Of a stretch of DNA of 64,000 bases, positions 24,070 through 33,893 are shown one piece after another; position 1 is the stretch's first letter; every line of letters begins with the position of its first letter. Position numbers and translations under genes: made by a program. The notes under the pieces are model-generated. The model had not been told where the DNA came from, did not search any database, and worked only from the letters and a program-made list of their open reading frames with translations. The DNA is from Sphingomonadales bacterium (GTDB taxonomy: Bacteria; Pseudomonadota; Alphaproteobacteria; Sphingomonadales; Sphingomonadaceae): the NCBI GenBank assembly GCA_016704425.1, contig JADJAC010000002.1:310001-374000 (forward strand), in the 5' to 3' direction.

Positions 24070-24587
24070 TTCGACTTCGCGGTTTCGTCCCCCGCTCCTT
24101 GGCGCTGTTCGACAAAATCGACGAGCGCCCGCGAGGTCGCATTGAGCAGCGGATAGGTGCGGGATTCGGTCATCCATTTTGGGCGTTCCGACTGCCCGCC
24201 ATAAAAGGTGTTGTAGACCAGTGAACCCAGCAGGAAGATCAGGGTCGCACCGATCAGGCCCTTCAGCGCCCCGAAGCCAAAACCAAGAAGCCGGTCAAAG
24301 CCTCCGAGCGCTGAAGAGCGCGTTGCGCTTCCCATCCGGCTGGCGATCAACCGGCCTGCCACAAATGTGACCCCGAAAACGAGCGCAAAAGCGAGAACTG
24401 CAGCTCCACCTTCCGTGCCCACGGGCTTGGCAAGTGCGGCAGAAACCGGCGCATGGATCAGCTTGACCGCGGCGATCGCAGCGATCCAGGCGACGAGTGA
24501 CATGGCCTCAGCCACGAAGCCGCGCATCAGACCACGAATGCCAATCCCGCCAACCAGGAGCAGAACAATGATGTCGAGTGCAGTCAT
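24066..24587 (-). CDS. cvpA: CvpA family membrane protein
   Basis: A 173-residue inner-membrane protein with four hydrophobic helices: LDIIVLLLVGGIGIRGLMRG, MSLVAWIAAIAAVKLI, AAVLAFALVFGVTFVAG and LIGATLIFLLGSLVYN. The GFVAEAMSLVAW and DRLLGFGFGALKG motifs are characteristic of CvpA. The family affects envelope integrity and, in enteric bacteria, colicin V production. The gene is followed by the Fe-S scaffold gene with a 4-bp overlap and preceded by radA (40 bp), a frequent neighbour. Confidence 0.93.
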   Translation of the reverse strand: MTALDIIVLLLVGGIGIRGLMRGFVAEAMSLVAWIAAIAAVKLIHAPVSAALAKPVGTEGGAAVLAFALVFGVTFVAGRLIASRMGSATRSSALGGFDRLLGFGFGALKGLIGATLIFLLGSLVYNTFYGGQSERPKWMTESRTYPLLNATSRALVDFVEQRQGAGDETAKSK

Positions 24588-24627
24588 TCATCGCCTCATA
24601 AGCGGTTGGCAGCTTCCATGTCGAGCC

Positions 24628-26001
24628 TCAACCCCGTCGAAGGAGCAAGTCCACCATCCCGCCAAGCTTCGAAAAGCCAGTGATGTGCAATCCACCCTGT
24701 TCTTCACGCGTCGCCGCCGGGGCCAATGCCTGTTCGAAGCCGAGCTTGGCCGCCTCCTTGAGGCGCAACCCGGCAAGCGAAACGGGCCGCACTTCGCCGG
24801 ACAGGGAAATTTCGCCGAAAGCAATGCTGGTGGCGGGCACAGGCTGTTCGGACAACGCGGAGACGAGGGCCGCCGCGACAGCCAGATCAGCCGCCGGATC
24901 GGACAAGCGGTATCCGCCGGCAATGTTGAGATAGACCTCACAGGTTGAAAAACTTAGCCCGCAGCGCGCTTCAAGGACGGCGAGGATCATTGCGAGGCGA
25001 CCGCTGTCCCACCCAACGACTGCGCGCCGTGGCGTCGCACCACTCGCCAAACGCACGACAAGCGCCTGTATCTCTACCAGAACAGGTCGTGTTCCTTCGA
25101 GTGCGGGGAACACAACCGTTCCCGCCACGGCCTCGCCGCGATCCGTCAGGAAGAGCGACGAGGGGTTGGCGACTTCGCTTAACCCCGCTTCCTCCATTGC
25201 GAAGACTCCAATCTCGTCCGTGCCGCCGAAACGGTTCTTGATTGCGCGCAGGATCCGGAACTGATGGCTGCGCTCGCCTTCGAACGAGAGGACTGTATCG
25301 ACCATGTGTTCAAGCACGCGCGGTCCAGCGATACTGCCGTCCTTCGTCACGTGGCCGACGAGCACGAGCGCTGTCCCGCGTTCCTTGGCAAATCGAATCA
25401 GTTCCTGTGCAGAAGCGCGGACCTGGCTGACCGTTCCCGGCGCACCTTCGATCAAATCGCTGTGCATCGTCTGAATCGAATCGATCACCAGCATGGCAGG
25501 TGGGTTAATGTTGCCGAATGTCGTGAGGATGTCGCGTACAGAGGTCGCTGCAGCAAGCTGCACAGGCGCGTCGCCGAGACCCAACCTCCTTGCGCGCAGC
25601 CGCACCTGATCCGCCGCCTCTTCGCCCGAGACATAAGCTACCGAACGTCCAGACTTTGCCAGCCGCGCCGCGGCCTGCAAAAGCAGGGTCGATTTGCCGA
25701 TCCCCGGGTCTCCACCGATCAGCGTCGCCGAGCCCGCAACGAAGCCGCCACCAAGTGCCCGATCAAGCTCGGCGATGCCGCTGGCCATGCGTGCAGGCAA
25801 CGGGATATCAGCATCCAGCCCAACCAGCTCAACAGGTTGACCGCCGCTTTGCAGATCATGCCGCGCACGGAAGGGCGTAACAACGGCCGAAGCGTCCTCG
25901 GCAATTGTGTTCCATTCATTGCAATCTACGCATTGCCCGGCCCATTTCGATGAAACTGAACCACAGGACTGACACACATAACGCCGCAGCGGCTTCGCCA
26001 T
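24628..26001 (-). CDS. radA: DNA repair protein RadA
   Basis: A 457-residue RecA-like helicase that helps branch migration during recombination. The start at 26001 gives the standard N-terminus with the C4 zinc finger: Cys10-x2-Cys13 and Cys24-x2-Cys27. Walker A is GGDPGIGKST (96-105), the RadA-specific KNRFG motif is visible (AIKNRFGGTDE), and the C-terminal Lon-like domain follows (ALEGTRPVLVEIQALV). The length matches the family. It is a core gene and is not part of a mobile element. Confidence 0.97.
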   Translation of the reverse strand: MAKPLRRYVCQSCGSVSSKWAGQCVDCNEWNTIAEDASAVVTPFRARHDLQSGGQPVELVGLDADIPLPARMASGIAELDRALGGGFVAGSATLIGGDPGIGKSTLLLQAAARLAKSGRSVAYVSGEEAADQVRLRARRLGLGDAPVQLAAATSVRDILTTFGNINPPAMLVIDSIQTMHSDLIEGAPGTVSQVRASAQELIRFAKERGTALVLVGHVTKDGSIAGPRVLEHMVDTVLSFEGERSHQFRILRAIKNRFGGTDEIGVFAMEEAGLSEVANPSSLFLTDRGEAVAGTVVFPALEGTRPVLVEIQALVVRLASGATPRRAVVGWDSGRLAMILAVLEARCGLSFSTCEVYLNIAGGYRLSDPAADLAVAAALVSALSEQPVPATSIAFGEISLSGEVRPVSLAGLRLKEAAKLGFEQALAPAATREEQGGLHITGFSKLGGMVDLLLRRG

Positions 26002-26135
26002 TGCTGACTCCATTCCAGAACTTAAAGAGAACATATGTAGATCATATGAAAACGTCAAGGCCCTCGGAGAGAGCCTCTAAAGGGAACGCGATCCAAATGC
26101 CGGTCGGTAAGCGCCCGTCGTCCTCGCTCAAAGCT

Positions 26136-26912
26136 TTAGTCGATGCTGACCGCCCGGCGGTAAAGGTGCCATGTCGCATGACCGAGCACGGGCAGCACGA
26201 CAAAGAGGCCCATAAACATGGGCAGCATTGCGAGTGCGAGCGTGAAGGCTATTAGCAGGGCCCACCCGATCATCACCCGCTTATTGCTGCCGAATACGCC
26301 AAGACTGGCAATGATTGCGGTGATGAAATCCACTTCCCGATCAACCAGCATGGGAAGGCTTACGACCGTAATTGCGAACAGTCCGAGTGCAAAAAGGCCG
26401 CCGACCACACTGCCCACCAAGATCATAGCAGCCGCCTGGAACGACAATGTCAGTCCGGAACCATCAACCCCGATACCGCTTTCGCCCATGAAGATTGCAA
26501 AGACACCGTGGGCCAGAATCATCCAGAAACTGAAGGCGACGAAAATGATTCCGCCCATTGTCAGCAACTGGTCGTCCCCATGCCCCATGAGTGCCCTCAG
26601 GACCTTTCCCCAACCAGGTCGTTCGCCCATTTCACGTTGTCGGCTCACCGCATAGAGGCCGACGGCAGAAAAGGGAGCAAATAGCGGAAAGCCTGCCATT
26701 ACAGGGATCAACCACCAACCCTTGCCAACACTCGTGAGCCCATAGAGCAGCACCAGGCCACCAGCGACATAGAATGCGGCGAAGAACAACCCGAAGTGCG
26801 GACTGGCAGCAAAGTCGTCCCAGCCATTGGCCAATGCGGCACGAATGTCCCGGGTCGAAAGGTCACGTGCAACAACAGCCGACTTGTTCTGGTCTCTTGC
26901 GCCAGCGTTCAT
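26136..26912 (-). CDS. DUF2189 integral membrane protein
   Basis: A 258-residue membrane protein starting at 26912. A soluble start (LSTRDIRAALANGWDDFAASP) leads into about six hydrophobic helices, and the GWDDF/SPHFGLFFA segment is the DUF2189 signature. These proteins are found with respiratory genes in alphaproteobacteria; their function is unknown. The neighbours (radA downstream, DUF465 upstream) do not suggest a pathway. It has the same orientation as DUF465, with an 80-bp gap. Confidence 0.88.
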   Translation of the reverse strand: MNAGARDQNKSAVVARDLSTRDIRAALANGWDDFAASPHFGLFFAAFYVAGGLVLLYGLTSVGKGWWLIPVMAGFPLFAPFSAVGLYAVSRQREMGERPGWGKVLRALMGHGDDQLLTMGGIIFVAFSFWMILAHGVFAIFMGESGIGVDGSGLTLSFQAAAMILVGSVVGGLFALGLFAITVVSLPMLVDREVDFITAIIASLGVFGSNKRVMIGWALLIAFTLALAMLPMFMGLFVVLPVLGHATWHLYRRAVSID

Positions 26913-26992
26913 GATGCCTTCTCCCGCCCAAAACGGCTGACACTCGGGCAAATCTGACTGCCATTTTTGGACGGCAATCCGTGCAAATTCAA

Positions 26993-27235
26993 TCAACCAT
27001 CCATATTGATCATGCCGGAAATCTCATCAAGCAAAGCCAGACGCTGTTTCTTCAGAATTTCGGTCCGTTCGTCTGAGGCCGCATCAATCCCGATCTCAAT
27101 ACGGTGGATATCCTGATTCAGGTGAGAATAGCGCTCCGCCAGCTTGGCGAAATGAGAATTGTGCGCTTTCAATTCCCGGATTGTATCGACAGCATCAGGA
27201 AATTCATCATGAAGTTCGTGTATTCGGTGGGTCAT
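26993..27235 (-). CDS. DUF465 (YdcH-like) small coiled-coil protein
   Basis: An 80-residue helical protein beginning MTHRIHELHDEFPDAVDTI and continuing with FAKLAERYSHLNQDIHRIE, the DUF465 pattern. It is almost wholly amphipathic helix and likely a cytoplasmic coiled coil. Related proteins are common and of unknown function. Confidence 0.9.
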   Translation of the reverse strand: MTHRIHELHDEFPDAVDTIRELKAHNSHFAKLAERYSHLNQDIHRIEIGIDAASDERTEILKKQRLALLDEISGMINMDG

Positions 27236-27318
27236 GAGCGCGGCATCCTCTCTCTTGTCCGCCGAGTTCTAACCCTGCCGAAAACGAATTACTTTGCTCC
27301 AAATCAACTTGGACGTTT

Positions 27319-27984
27319 TCAGCCCTCAAAGCCGAGAAAAGTCACTTGGTCCCCCAATGGAACCCGCTCGCGTTCGAATTCATTAACCGGAGAAGTGGCA
27401 TCGCGCTTGCCAATGGCGAGGCCGCAGAACAGCATGATATCATCCGACAATCCCAGATGGTGTTTGATGGTTCGACCATAGAGGCCCATATATTCCTGCG
27501 GACAACTGTCGAGCCCTTCGGACCTGAGCAGTAGCATGATTGTCTGGAGCCACATTCCAACATCAGACCATTGGGGCTCCTTCATCAACTTGGGAAAATG
27601 GCACAGGAGCAGAATCGGCGCACCAAAAGACAGGCAGTTGGACTTTGCAAAATTGGCTCGAGTCTCGTCATCTTCCCGCTCGATTCCCATGGCGCCGTAC
27701 ATGGCGGACCCCACTCTGCGCAACCGGCCCTGGTATTTCTCGAGCTGGCCTGGAGCACTGAAATCATATTCCAGCGGTTCGTCGAATTTGCTTTGGAGCA
27801 GAACTTGCTGAAGCGCCTCTAATGGCTCACCTGTCAGGACGGTCGCCTCCCAAGGCTGAAAATTACAGCCAGACGGAGTCCAGCGCGCCGTTTCTAGCAC
27901 GCGCTTTATGGTTTCAAGTGCGACGCTCTCCTTCGAAAACGACCTGATCGATCGCCTAGTCTGCACGGCTTCTGCTACGTTCAT
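27319..27984 (-). CDS. Nitroreductase family protein
   Basis: A 221-residue FMN-dependent oxidoreductase. The start at 27984 gives NVAEAVQTRRSIRSF, the first FMN-binding motif, followed by ARWTPSGCNFQPW. The C-terminal half has GMWLQTIMLLLRSEGLDSC and a final CGLAIGKRDATSPVNEF segment, both typical of NfsB-like enzymes. The natural substrate of this branch is unknown. It may act on nitroaromatics or quinones. Confidence 0.92.
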   Translation of the reverse strand: MNVAEAVQTRRSIRSFSKESVALETIKRVLETARWTPSGCNFQPWEATVLTGEPLEALQQVLLQSKFDEPLEYDFSAPGQLEKYQGRLRRVGSAMYGAMGIEREDDETRANFAKSNCLSFGAPILLLCHFPKLMKEPQWSDVGMWLQTIMLLLRSEGLDSCPQEYMGLYGRTIKHHLGLSDDIMLFCGLAIGKRDATSPVNEFERERVPLGDQVTFLGFEG

Positions 27985-28145
27985 GAATTCCCTTTCAACC
28001 AGAGGAGCGGCCATCCTGAATGGATGCCAACGCCGGAATTGACACGCGCAACCGCGCGGCAACCACCTTGCCCACACGTCGCATTGCAGACTTTTGTCGC
28101 GTGTGCAATTGCTGCCAGGAAGGTCGTTGAACGGCTGGCGAAGTG

Positions 28146-31100
28146 CTAGAGCCCGATAGCCAAAGTCACCCGAAATGCCACAGCTGCCCGCCCTTGTTGC
28201 TGTTCCGCGTTGAACTCGCCGCCAAGCATGAATCCGCTTGTGCCTCCAGTCATCCGCAAGCCACCCACCCAGCCGTCGGTCCGCGCCTCGGGCAAAAGGA
28301 CAAAGTTCTGGCCATTGGTGAAATGCGCGGTCGTGGAACCGATCTGGCCGCCGATGAGCTGCCGACGGCCGCCTTCAATTTCGGCACGAAACCATGTTGA
28401 GTTTGGATCCTTGCTGCCAAAATCCATGCCTGCAATGATCGAGCCATTGACGGCCATCTCGTCGCTGGTGCGGTCGCTGACAATCAGGTTCAGAGCCGCG
28501 CCGCCCCCCTTCTCGGTGTAGCCATCCTCTTTCAGATGATAATAGTCGATTGATGCGGAAGGCCGGAGGCTGAACCGCCTGGTGAGCGAAAGCTCGTAGG
28601 CCAATCCAGCGGACGCGCCGATCAAACGGCCATCCCAGCTTGAGGTCGCTCGCCGTTCAACAGTCTGGCCAGCATTCGATGCCGAAAAGAAGCGCGATCC
28701 CTTCAGTCCGATCAGAGCAGCTGAACCACGAGCATGGGCATGGAGCTTCCCCCAGTTTGCACGCCAATAGGCCGCCAGTTCATACTGGTTCGTGTTCACT
28801 TCGTTTGAATTGCTCCCGTCTCCGTCGCTTCCGGCGAGATACGCAAGCGAGAGGCCAAAATTGCCCAGACTGCCGGTCTTGGCCTCGACCCCACCGGATG
28901 CACCCCAGCCTGTAATGTCATAGGATGCGGTGTTGCCGAGCCCCTTCGATGTCCCCCAGGCCACCTGCTGCAACCAGAATCCCCAGCCTCCCTGGTCACT
29001 GAACGGCGCACGCGGATCGCTCAGGAAGCGGGCGGTCGCTCGCGAGGCTTGTGTAACCGTCTCGAAGGCACCACCGGCGTGATCGGGCAGCATTTGCTGC
29101 AGCGCTTTGCGGAAGCTGGCACCGTCGGCAATATTCAGGAAAGAACCCGCGACCTGGACATCATTATCCAGCGCCTTGAAAACGGCGTCGTAAGCCCGAG
29201 ATTGCGATCCGTTGAGCCCCAGCTCAGTCGCCGACTTCCTCTGGATATTGAGTTTGACTTCCCCAAGGGCATCGCTGGCCACGATGCTGCTCTTGAAGAG
29301 GAATGGAACCGTCAGACTGTTCGCCACGATGTTCGATCCGCCCGTAAGTGCCCCGGCCTTAACGATCAGGTATTGCCCTTCCGACTGGCTGACGTTGGCG
29401 AGCGAAACGAGGACTTTGGAACCTGCAGCGAAGCTGGCCGCGCCGCTCACCTGATATTGGGTGAAGGTGCCAGCCTTGGCGTCGATATTGACGCCAATGG
29501 CGCCCTGTCCGGAAACATCGATCGATGACAGGGCGACTGGCCCCTTGTTGACAACCGCCAATGTGCCGCCGTTCACTGAAAGAGCAAGGCCTGCGCTTCC
29601 GGCAATCGCGCCCTTGAATTTTGCTGTTCCAGTAAGTGATAACGAATCCGTACCGCCGCCAAAATCGACATTGCCGGTTAGCGCGGTTGTTCCCGCAAGT
29701 GTCACAATGTCATTGCCGCTGCCGAAGGTGACATCGCCTCCGTACGTTGCGTCTCCAGCCAGTGCGAGACGGTTGTTGCCAGCGCCAAAACGCGTTGCGC
29801 CGTTCATGGAACCGTCCGCGATATCAAGCACGTCATTCCCGGCTCCGAACAATATGTTACCGGTAATCGTCGGCGCAGCTGCGTTCGCCGCAACCAGCGT
29901 CTGCCGAACAGTCGCCCCGCTACCATTGGCGGCGAGGTCGACCGCGATCGCCTTGTTGACCCCCGTATTGGCGCTCGTCGCACTGATTGCGCCGCTGTTG
30001 ACCACAAGCGAAAGTGTTCCAGAATTGTCGAAAATCGCGACAGCGGATCCGTCGACTGCCGCTGTGGCAGCAATCCTCCCGCTATTGGTGATCGAAGAGA
30101 GGCTGGCTCCTGCATCAATTACAACAGCACGCACCAAAGTGGTAGCCGCACTCCCGCCGGTCGCCGTGATGCTCCCCACGTTCTTTATTGTCGGCACCGT
30201 TGCGCCGCTGCCCAGTCGGACTGCTGTGGCATTGGCACCATTCGAACTGGCCGCAACCGACCCATTTACCGTCATTCCGCCAGCGACGCTGACATTGCCG
30301 CCAAGGCCGCCGATCACAAGGCCATTGCCCTGCACGTCCTTATAGGCGCCATCACCCAGAATGCTGCCATTGATAACGATGCCGTTCCCGCCGGCGCTGG
30401 CGCCCGCAATCGGGCCGATCAAAGTATTGAGCGTTGCAGAGCCAATCTGGACTGCCGCCGCAGCGCCTTTCGTGGCGACCACGGCGCTGCCTTCCTTGGC
30501 ATCCTCGATGCCGTCATTGTCTTCGTCCTTGTTGGCGGGATCCGTGTCTCTGGGCGGCACGTCAAAAAGGATTCCCCCGCCCACACTTCCTGCCACGACC
30601 AGCGCCGATCCACCCTGCAGCAGATCGTCGGCATCGAGCTTTGAAACATCAGTGGGCGGCGTAGCGCTGCGGTAGCCGGTCGAGGAAATCGCACTTTGGA
30701 TCACCAGTGCTCCGCCTATATCTCCCTGAAGCGCAACGGCCACCGAATTCGCGCCCTGCACCGCGACATTACCCATGATCTTGGCATTGCCTGAAATTGC
30801 TCCGGCTTGAATACCGTAGCTATTATCGCCGACGACGGTGATCGATCCACCATGCGTCAGCGACCCGGTCAGTGTGCCGCCAAGGGCAATACCGGCACTG
30901 TTGTTGCCTTCAACACTGATTGTACCGCTGTTGAGGATGTTGCCCGCAAATGTACCGACGGTGCGGATACCAAAGCGCCTGGTGCCCTGCGCAAAGGGGC
31001 CGTCCTTGTCACCATCATTATCTGTATCGGTTGGAGTAAAGTTTTCATCGATTGAAATACTGCCGGTATTGGTGATCGTGCCGGTTATTCCGGCAGCCGC

Positions 31101-31373
31101 CTGAATGCCGACCGCGTCATTTGCGCCTGTGATTTGTATAGCACCCTCATTGACGACCGTGTTGGCGCTATCGAGCGTTACCGCGATGCCGCTGGCGGGC
31201 TTTACTGACCCCGCCGTGGAAATCCTGATATTGTCAGCAGAACCGGCATTGGCGCTTGAAGTGGCAATAGCCGTCGTGCGCGCTGTGCTGACCACTGTTT
31301 CAGCCTGCACCGGGCTTGACGCAAAGATCAGGGCTACTGGGGTTAGGCAGGTGCAGGCATAGAGTTGACGCAT
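28146..31373 (-). CDS. Autotransporter (type V secretion), large surface protein
   Basis: A 1,075-residue protein. The start at 31373 gives a signal peptide (YACTCLTPVALIFASSPVQA). The passenger is built of many repeated Gly/Asn/Ser-rich strands (patterns such as TNTGSI and VNSGAIS, and FGAGNN and FGSGND repeats near 530-590), expected to form a beta-helix. The last about 275 residues form the autotransporter barrel (GWGFWLQQVAWGTSKG and later EIEGGRRQLIG). The barrel ends in Leu rather than the usual aromatic. It follows the FecI-FecR-TonB-receptor genes on the same strand, with a 114-bp gap, and may be co-regulated with them. Confidence 0.92.
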   Translation of the reverse strand: MRQLYACTCLTPVALIFASSPVQAETVVSTARTTAIATSSANAGSADNIRISTAGSVKPASGIAVTLDSANTVVNEGAIQITGANDAVGIQAAAGITGTITNTGSISIDENFTPTDTDNDGDKDGPFAQGTRRFGIRTVGTFAGNILNSGTISVEGNNSAGIALGGTLTGSLTHGGSITVVGDNSYGIQAGAISGNAKIMGNVAVQGANSVAVALQGDIGGALVIQSAISSTGYRSATPPTDVSKLDADDLLQGGSALVVAGSVGGGILFDVPPRDTDPANKDEDNDGIEDAKEGSAVVATKGAAAAVQIGSATLNTLIGPIAGASAGGNGIVINGSILGDGAYKDVQGNGLVIGGLGGNVSVAGGMTVNGSVAASSNGANATAVRLGSGATVPTIKNVGSITATGGSAATTLVRAVVIDAGASLSSITNSGRIAATAAVDGSAVAIFDNSGTLSLVVNSGAISATSANTGVNKAIAVDLAANGSGATVRQTLVAANAAAPTITGNILFGAGNDVLDIADGSMNGATRFGAGNNRLALAGDATYGGDVTFGSGNDIVTLAGTTALTGNVDFGGGTDSLSLTGTAKFKGAIAGSAGLALSVNGGTLAVVNKGPVALSSIDVSGQGAIGVNIDAKAGTFTQYQVSGAASFAAGSKVLVSLANVSQSEGQYLIVKAGALTGGSNIVANSLTVPFLFKSSIVASDALGEVKLNIQRKSATELGLNGSQSRAYDAVFKALDNDVQVAGSFLNIADGASFRKALQQMLPDHAGGAFETVTQASRATARFLSDPRAPFSDQGGWGFWLQQVAWGTSKGLGNTASYDITGWGASGGVEAKTGSLGNFGLSLAYLAGSDGDGSNSNEVNTNQYELAAYWRANWGKLHAHARGSAALIGLKGSRFFSASNAGQTVERRATSSWDGRLIGASAGLAYELSLTRRFSLRPSASIDYYHLKEDGYTEKGGGAALNLIVSDRTSDEMAVNGSIIAGMDFGSKDPNSTWFRAEIEGGRRQLIGGQIGSTTAHFTNGQNFVLLPEARTDGWVGGLRMTGGTSGFMLGGEFNAEQQQGRAAVAFRVTLAIGL

Positions 31374-31487
31374 ATGAGCTCCACTGATTGTTGAACGGTT
31401 GACCGGCGGCGCCGGCAACTCCCTATGCTCAACAGGATGACGTGGAGGCGCCGAACCCGTAAAATCGGCGCAAAAACTTTTCCAGCG

Positions 31488-33893
31488 CTAGAAGCGGACG
31501 TCCATGCCCACGCGGATCGTACGTGGGCGCAGCGGCGTGATCTGGCTGGAATGGGGCAACGTGAATGGCGAACCGAATGCAAAACGGTTGCCGATCGCGT
31601 CCAGAAGATTGGTCGCGTTCAGAAATGCAGTGTAGCGATCACGGCTCAGCCGCATGCCGATTGACGTGTCAGCATAATTCCCCTGGGGCACGCCGAGAAC
31701 CGGCCCAATCCCGAGCCGCGAACGGCCAACGTAGCGCACCCAGCCTGAGACGCTCAAATCATAGCCACCCCGCAAACTCACAAAATAGTCGGCGCTCAAC
31801 CGGCCGTTGAACCGCGCGACATTTGGCAGGTCGTTGCTGTTGATCACGGTGACACCGGGCTGAGGCACGATGTTGCTGCCGGCGCGGATCAACTGAACGG
31901 TTGGCGCCGTACTGGTGAGCCGACTGTCTGCGAAAACGCCGGATGCCTCGACTCTTAATCCTTGCAGCGGCCGCCAGCCCAATACGGCATCAATCGACCA
32001 AACCCGACCAGTGCCGATATTCGATGTGGCCGGCAACCCGTTGAGATCTGTAAGATCTGCCTGGATGTCTTGCCAGCGCGTTCGGGAAACAGAGAGCGAT
32101 CCGTCAAAGCCGGTTTTGTGCTTCCCGCCAAAGCGCAGGCCAACCTCGACGGCGGAAACCTGATCGTTCCGGTAGCGCTGGATCAAATCGTTGCGTACGA
32201 CGATTCCGCCAGGGCGAAAACTTTCCTGATATTTTGCAAACAAGGTCAAGCCGGCAACCGGAAGGTAGGTTGCGGAAACCGACGGCAAAAACTCTGCCTC
32301 TCTGCGCCGCCCTTGAAAAACCGCAGCGGTAGCGATCAGAGCGGAGGGTGCATCAAGCGCCGCACCGGAGAGCCTGACATGGGTGATACGTCCGCCCGCT
32401 GTAACATTGACCTGTGGCGTGATCGCCTTGGTAAATTCACCAAACAACGTAGCTTCGTCGATACCGTTGGCTATGCCAGCAATGCTCGGCGCCACTCCGA
32501 CCGCACCAAATTTCCGATTGAGCCGATAACGGTTCCGGACAAGGCTCGTGCCAGCGATCCAGCTTGAACCGTCTTCGAGCGTCTGGGTCAGGCGGTTCTC
32601 GCTGGAAATCAGGGAAATTCGACTGCGTTGATGGAAAAGCGTCGGGGCGCCGCCCGGTTGCGTTGCGTCGTAGGTTTCGGAAATATCCTGACCGACAATT
32701 CCGGTCGCGGACGTGAAGACGAGACTGTCCCATTCCTTGCGAGCAATGAACTGGCCAAGAGCATAATCATTGTTTGAAGCCTCAACAACGGGGCCGGAGC
32801 GCGTCAACCTCGGTGGATTGCGGTCAACATACTGGCTGTCGCGTGAATCGATCGACTGAAATGTACCGCCAAGGTCGATCGTCCACCCACTCCCGGGCTC
32901 GGCGCGCAAGGCCAAGCGCCCACCGGCAATGTCAGTTCGGTTCACATTTTTCTGACCACGGAGTATATTGTCGATATAGCCGCCCTCGCGGATGACGTAA
33001 CCAACCGCCCGCATGGCCAGCACCCCTTCCTTCAGAGGCACATTGACGGCAGCACTGATATCGCCGCTGGGATCGCCGTGCGCCGTCACTGCGAACGACG
33101 TAGATGCAGCGGCCTGAAACTCCTCGAGCTGGGGTAAGACAGGCCGAATGCGCAATATTCCGCCGAGCGATCCGGCACCATACAATGTACCCTGAGGCCC
33201 TTGGAGCACTTCGATGGACGCGACATCGTAGAGCCTAAGATCAGGATCAGGAGCGTTGTAGTTGAGCCTGGTTTCGCCGAGATACTGCCCGACAACCGCC
33301 TGCGTGGGTCCGTTGAAACTTGAATCCGCTATTCCGCGGATAAAAAGTCTGTTTCGGCCAGCACCAAGATGCGTCGAAGTCATTCCAGCCACGCGTGCCG
33401 TCAATGTCGCGGTCGAACCACCGCCACTTCCAACAGGCATGTCGCCCATATCCAGGACTGTCGCGCTGCCTGCGTATCGCACGAGCAACGTGTCTCGCTT
33501 GCTCGCAGTAACAATAATTTCCGGCAGAATTTCGACATTGGTGACAGGCGATTGGTTGGCGTGCGAAGGAACGGGAACAGTTTTGCTTGGCAATGGGCGA
33601 CGAACAATCCGCCAGCCAAAGCCGTTGACGCTTTGATAGGCCGCTCCGGTTCCTTTCAGCAGCCGATCCAGCGCCTCGGTTATGCGCATTGTGCCGCGCA
33701 CCCGTTTTACTTGCAGTGCTGACAATTCCGGATCTGAAATGCCGACGCTCACGCCTGCCTGACGTCCAAGAGCAACCACGGCAGGCCCCAGTCCACCGGC
33801 TGGCAAATCAACCGGTTGGCGAGTCTCGGCCTGCGCCGCAGTGCTGAACACCAACGCAAGGGCAACAAGCAGGAACAGCTCAGCGCGTTGCAT
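31488..33893 (-). CDS. TonB-dependent receptor with N-terminal STN signalling domain
   Basis: An 801-residue outer-membrane receptor. The start at 33893 gives a signal peptide (AELFLLVALALVFSTAAQA). An STN domain follows (DLPAGGLGPAVVALGRQAGV to YQSVNGFGW), then a TonB-box-like segment (EIIVTASKR), a plug (SIEVLQGPQGTLYGAGSLGG) and the barrel. STN domains pass a ligand signal to a FecR-type anti-sigma factor, and exactly this partner is encoded directly upstream with a 14-bp overlap. The ligand, perhaps a siderophore, haem or other large molecule, is not readable. Confidence 0.95.
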   Translation of the reverse strand: MQRAELFLLVALALVFSTAAQAETRQPVDLPAGGLGPAVVALGRQAGVSVGISDPELSALQVKRVRGTMRITEALDRLLKGTGAAYQSVNGFGWRIVRRPLPSKTVPVPSHANQSPVTNVEILPEIIVTASKRDTLLVRYAGSATVLDMGDMPVGSGGGSTATLTARVAGMTSTHLGAGRNRLFIRGIADSSFNGPTQAVVGQYLGETRLNYNAPDPDLRLYDVASIEVLQGPQGTLYGAGSLGGILRIRPVLPQLEEFQAAASTSFAVTAHGDPSGDISAAVNVPLKEGVLAMRAVGYVIREGGYIDNILRGQKNVNRTDIAGGRLALRAEPGSGWTIDLGGTFQSIDSRDSQYVDRNPPRLTRSGPVVEASNNDYALGQFIARKEWDSLVFTSATGIVGQDISETYDATQPGGAPTLFHQRSRISLISSENRLTQTLEDGSSWIAGTSLVRNRYRLNRKFGAVGVAPSIAGIANGIDEATLFGEFTKAITPQVNVTAGGRITHVRLSGAALDAPSALIATAAVFQGRRREAEFLPSVSATYLPVAGLTLFAKYQESFRPGGIVVRNDLIQRYRNDQVSAVEVGLRFGGKHKTGFDGSLSVSRTRWQDIQADLTDLNGLPATSNIGTGRVWSIDAVLGWRPLQGLRVEASGVFADSRLTSTAPTVQLIRAGSNIVPQPGVTVINSNDLPNVARFNGRLSADYFVSLRGGYDLSVSGWVRYVGRSRLGIGPVLGVPQGNYADTSIGMRLSRDRYTAFLNATNLLDAIGNRFAFGSPFTLPHSSQITPLRPRTIRVGMDVRF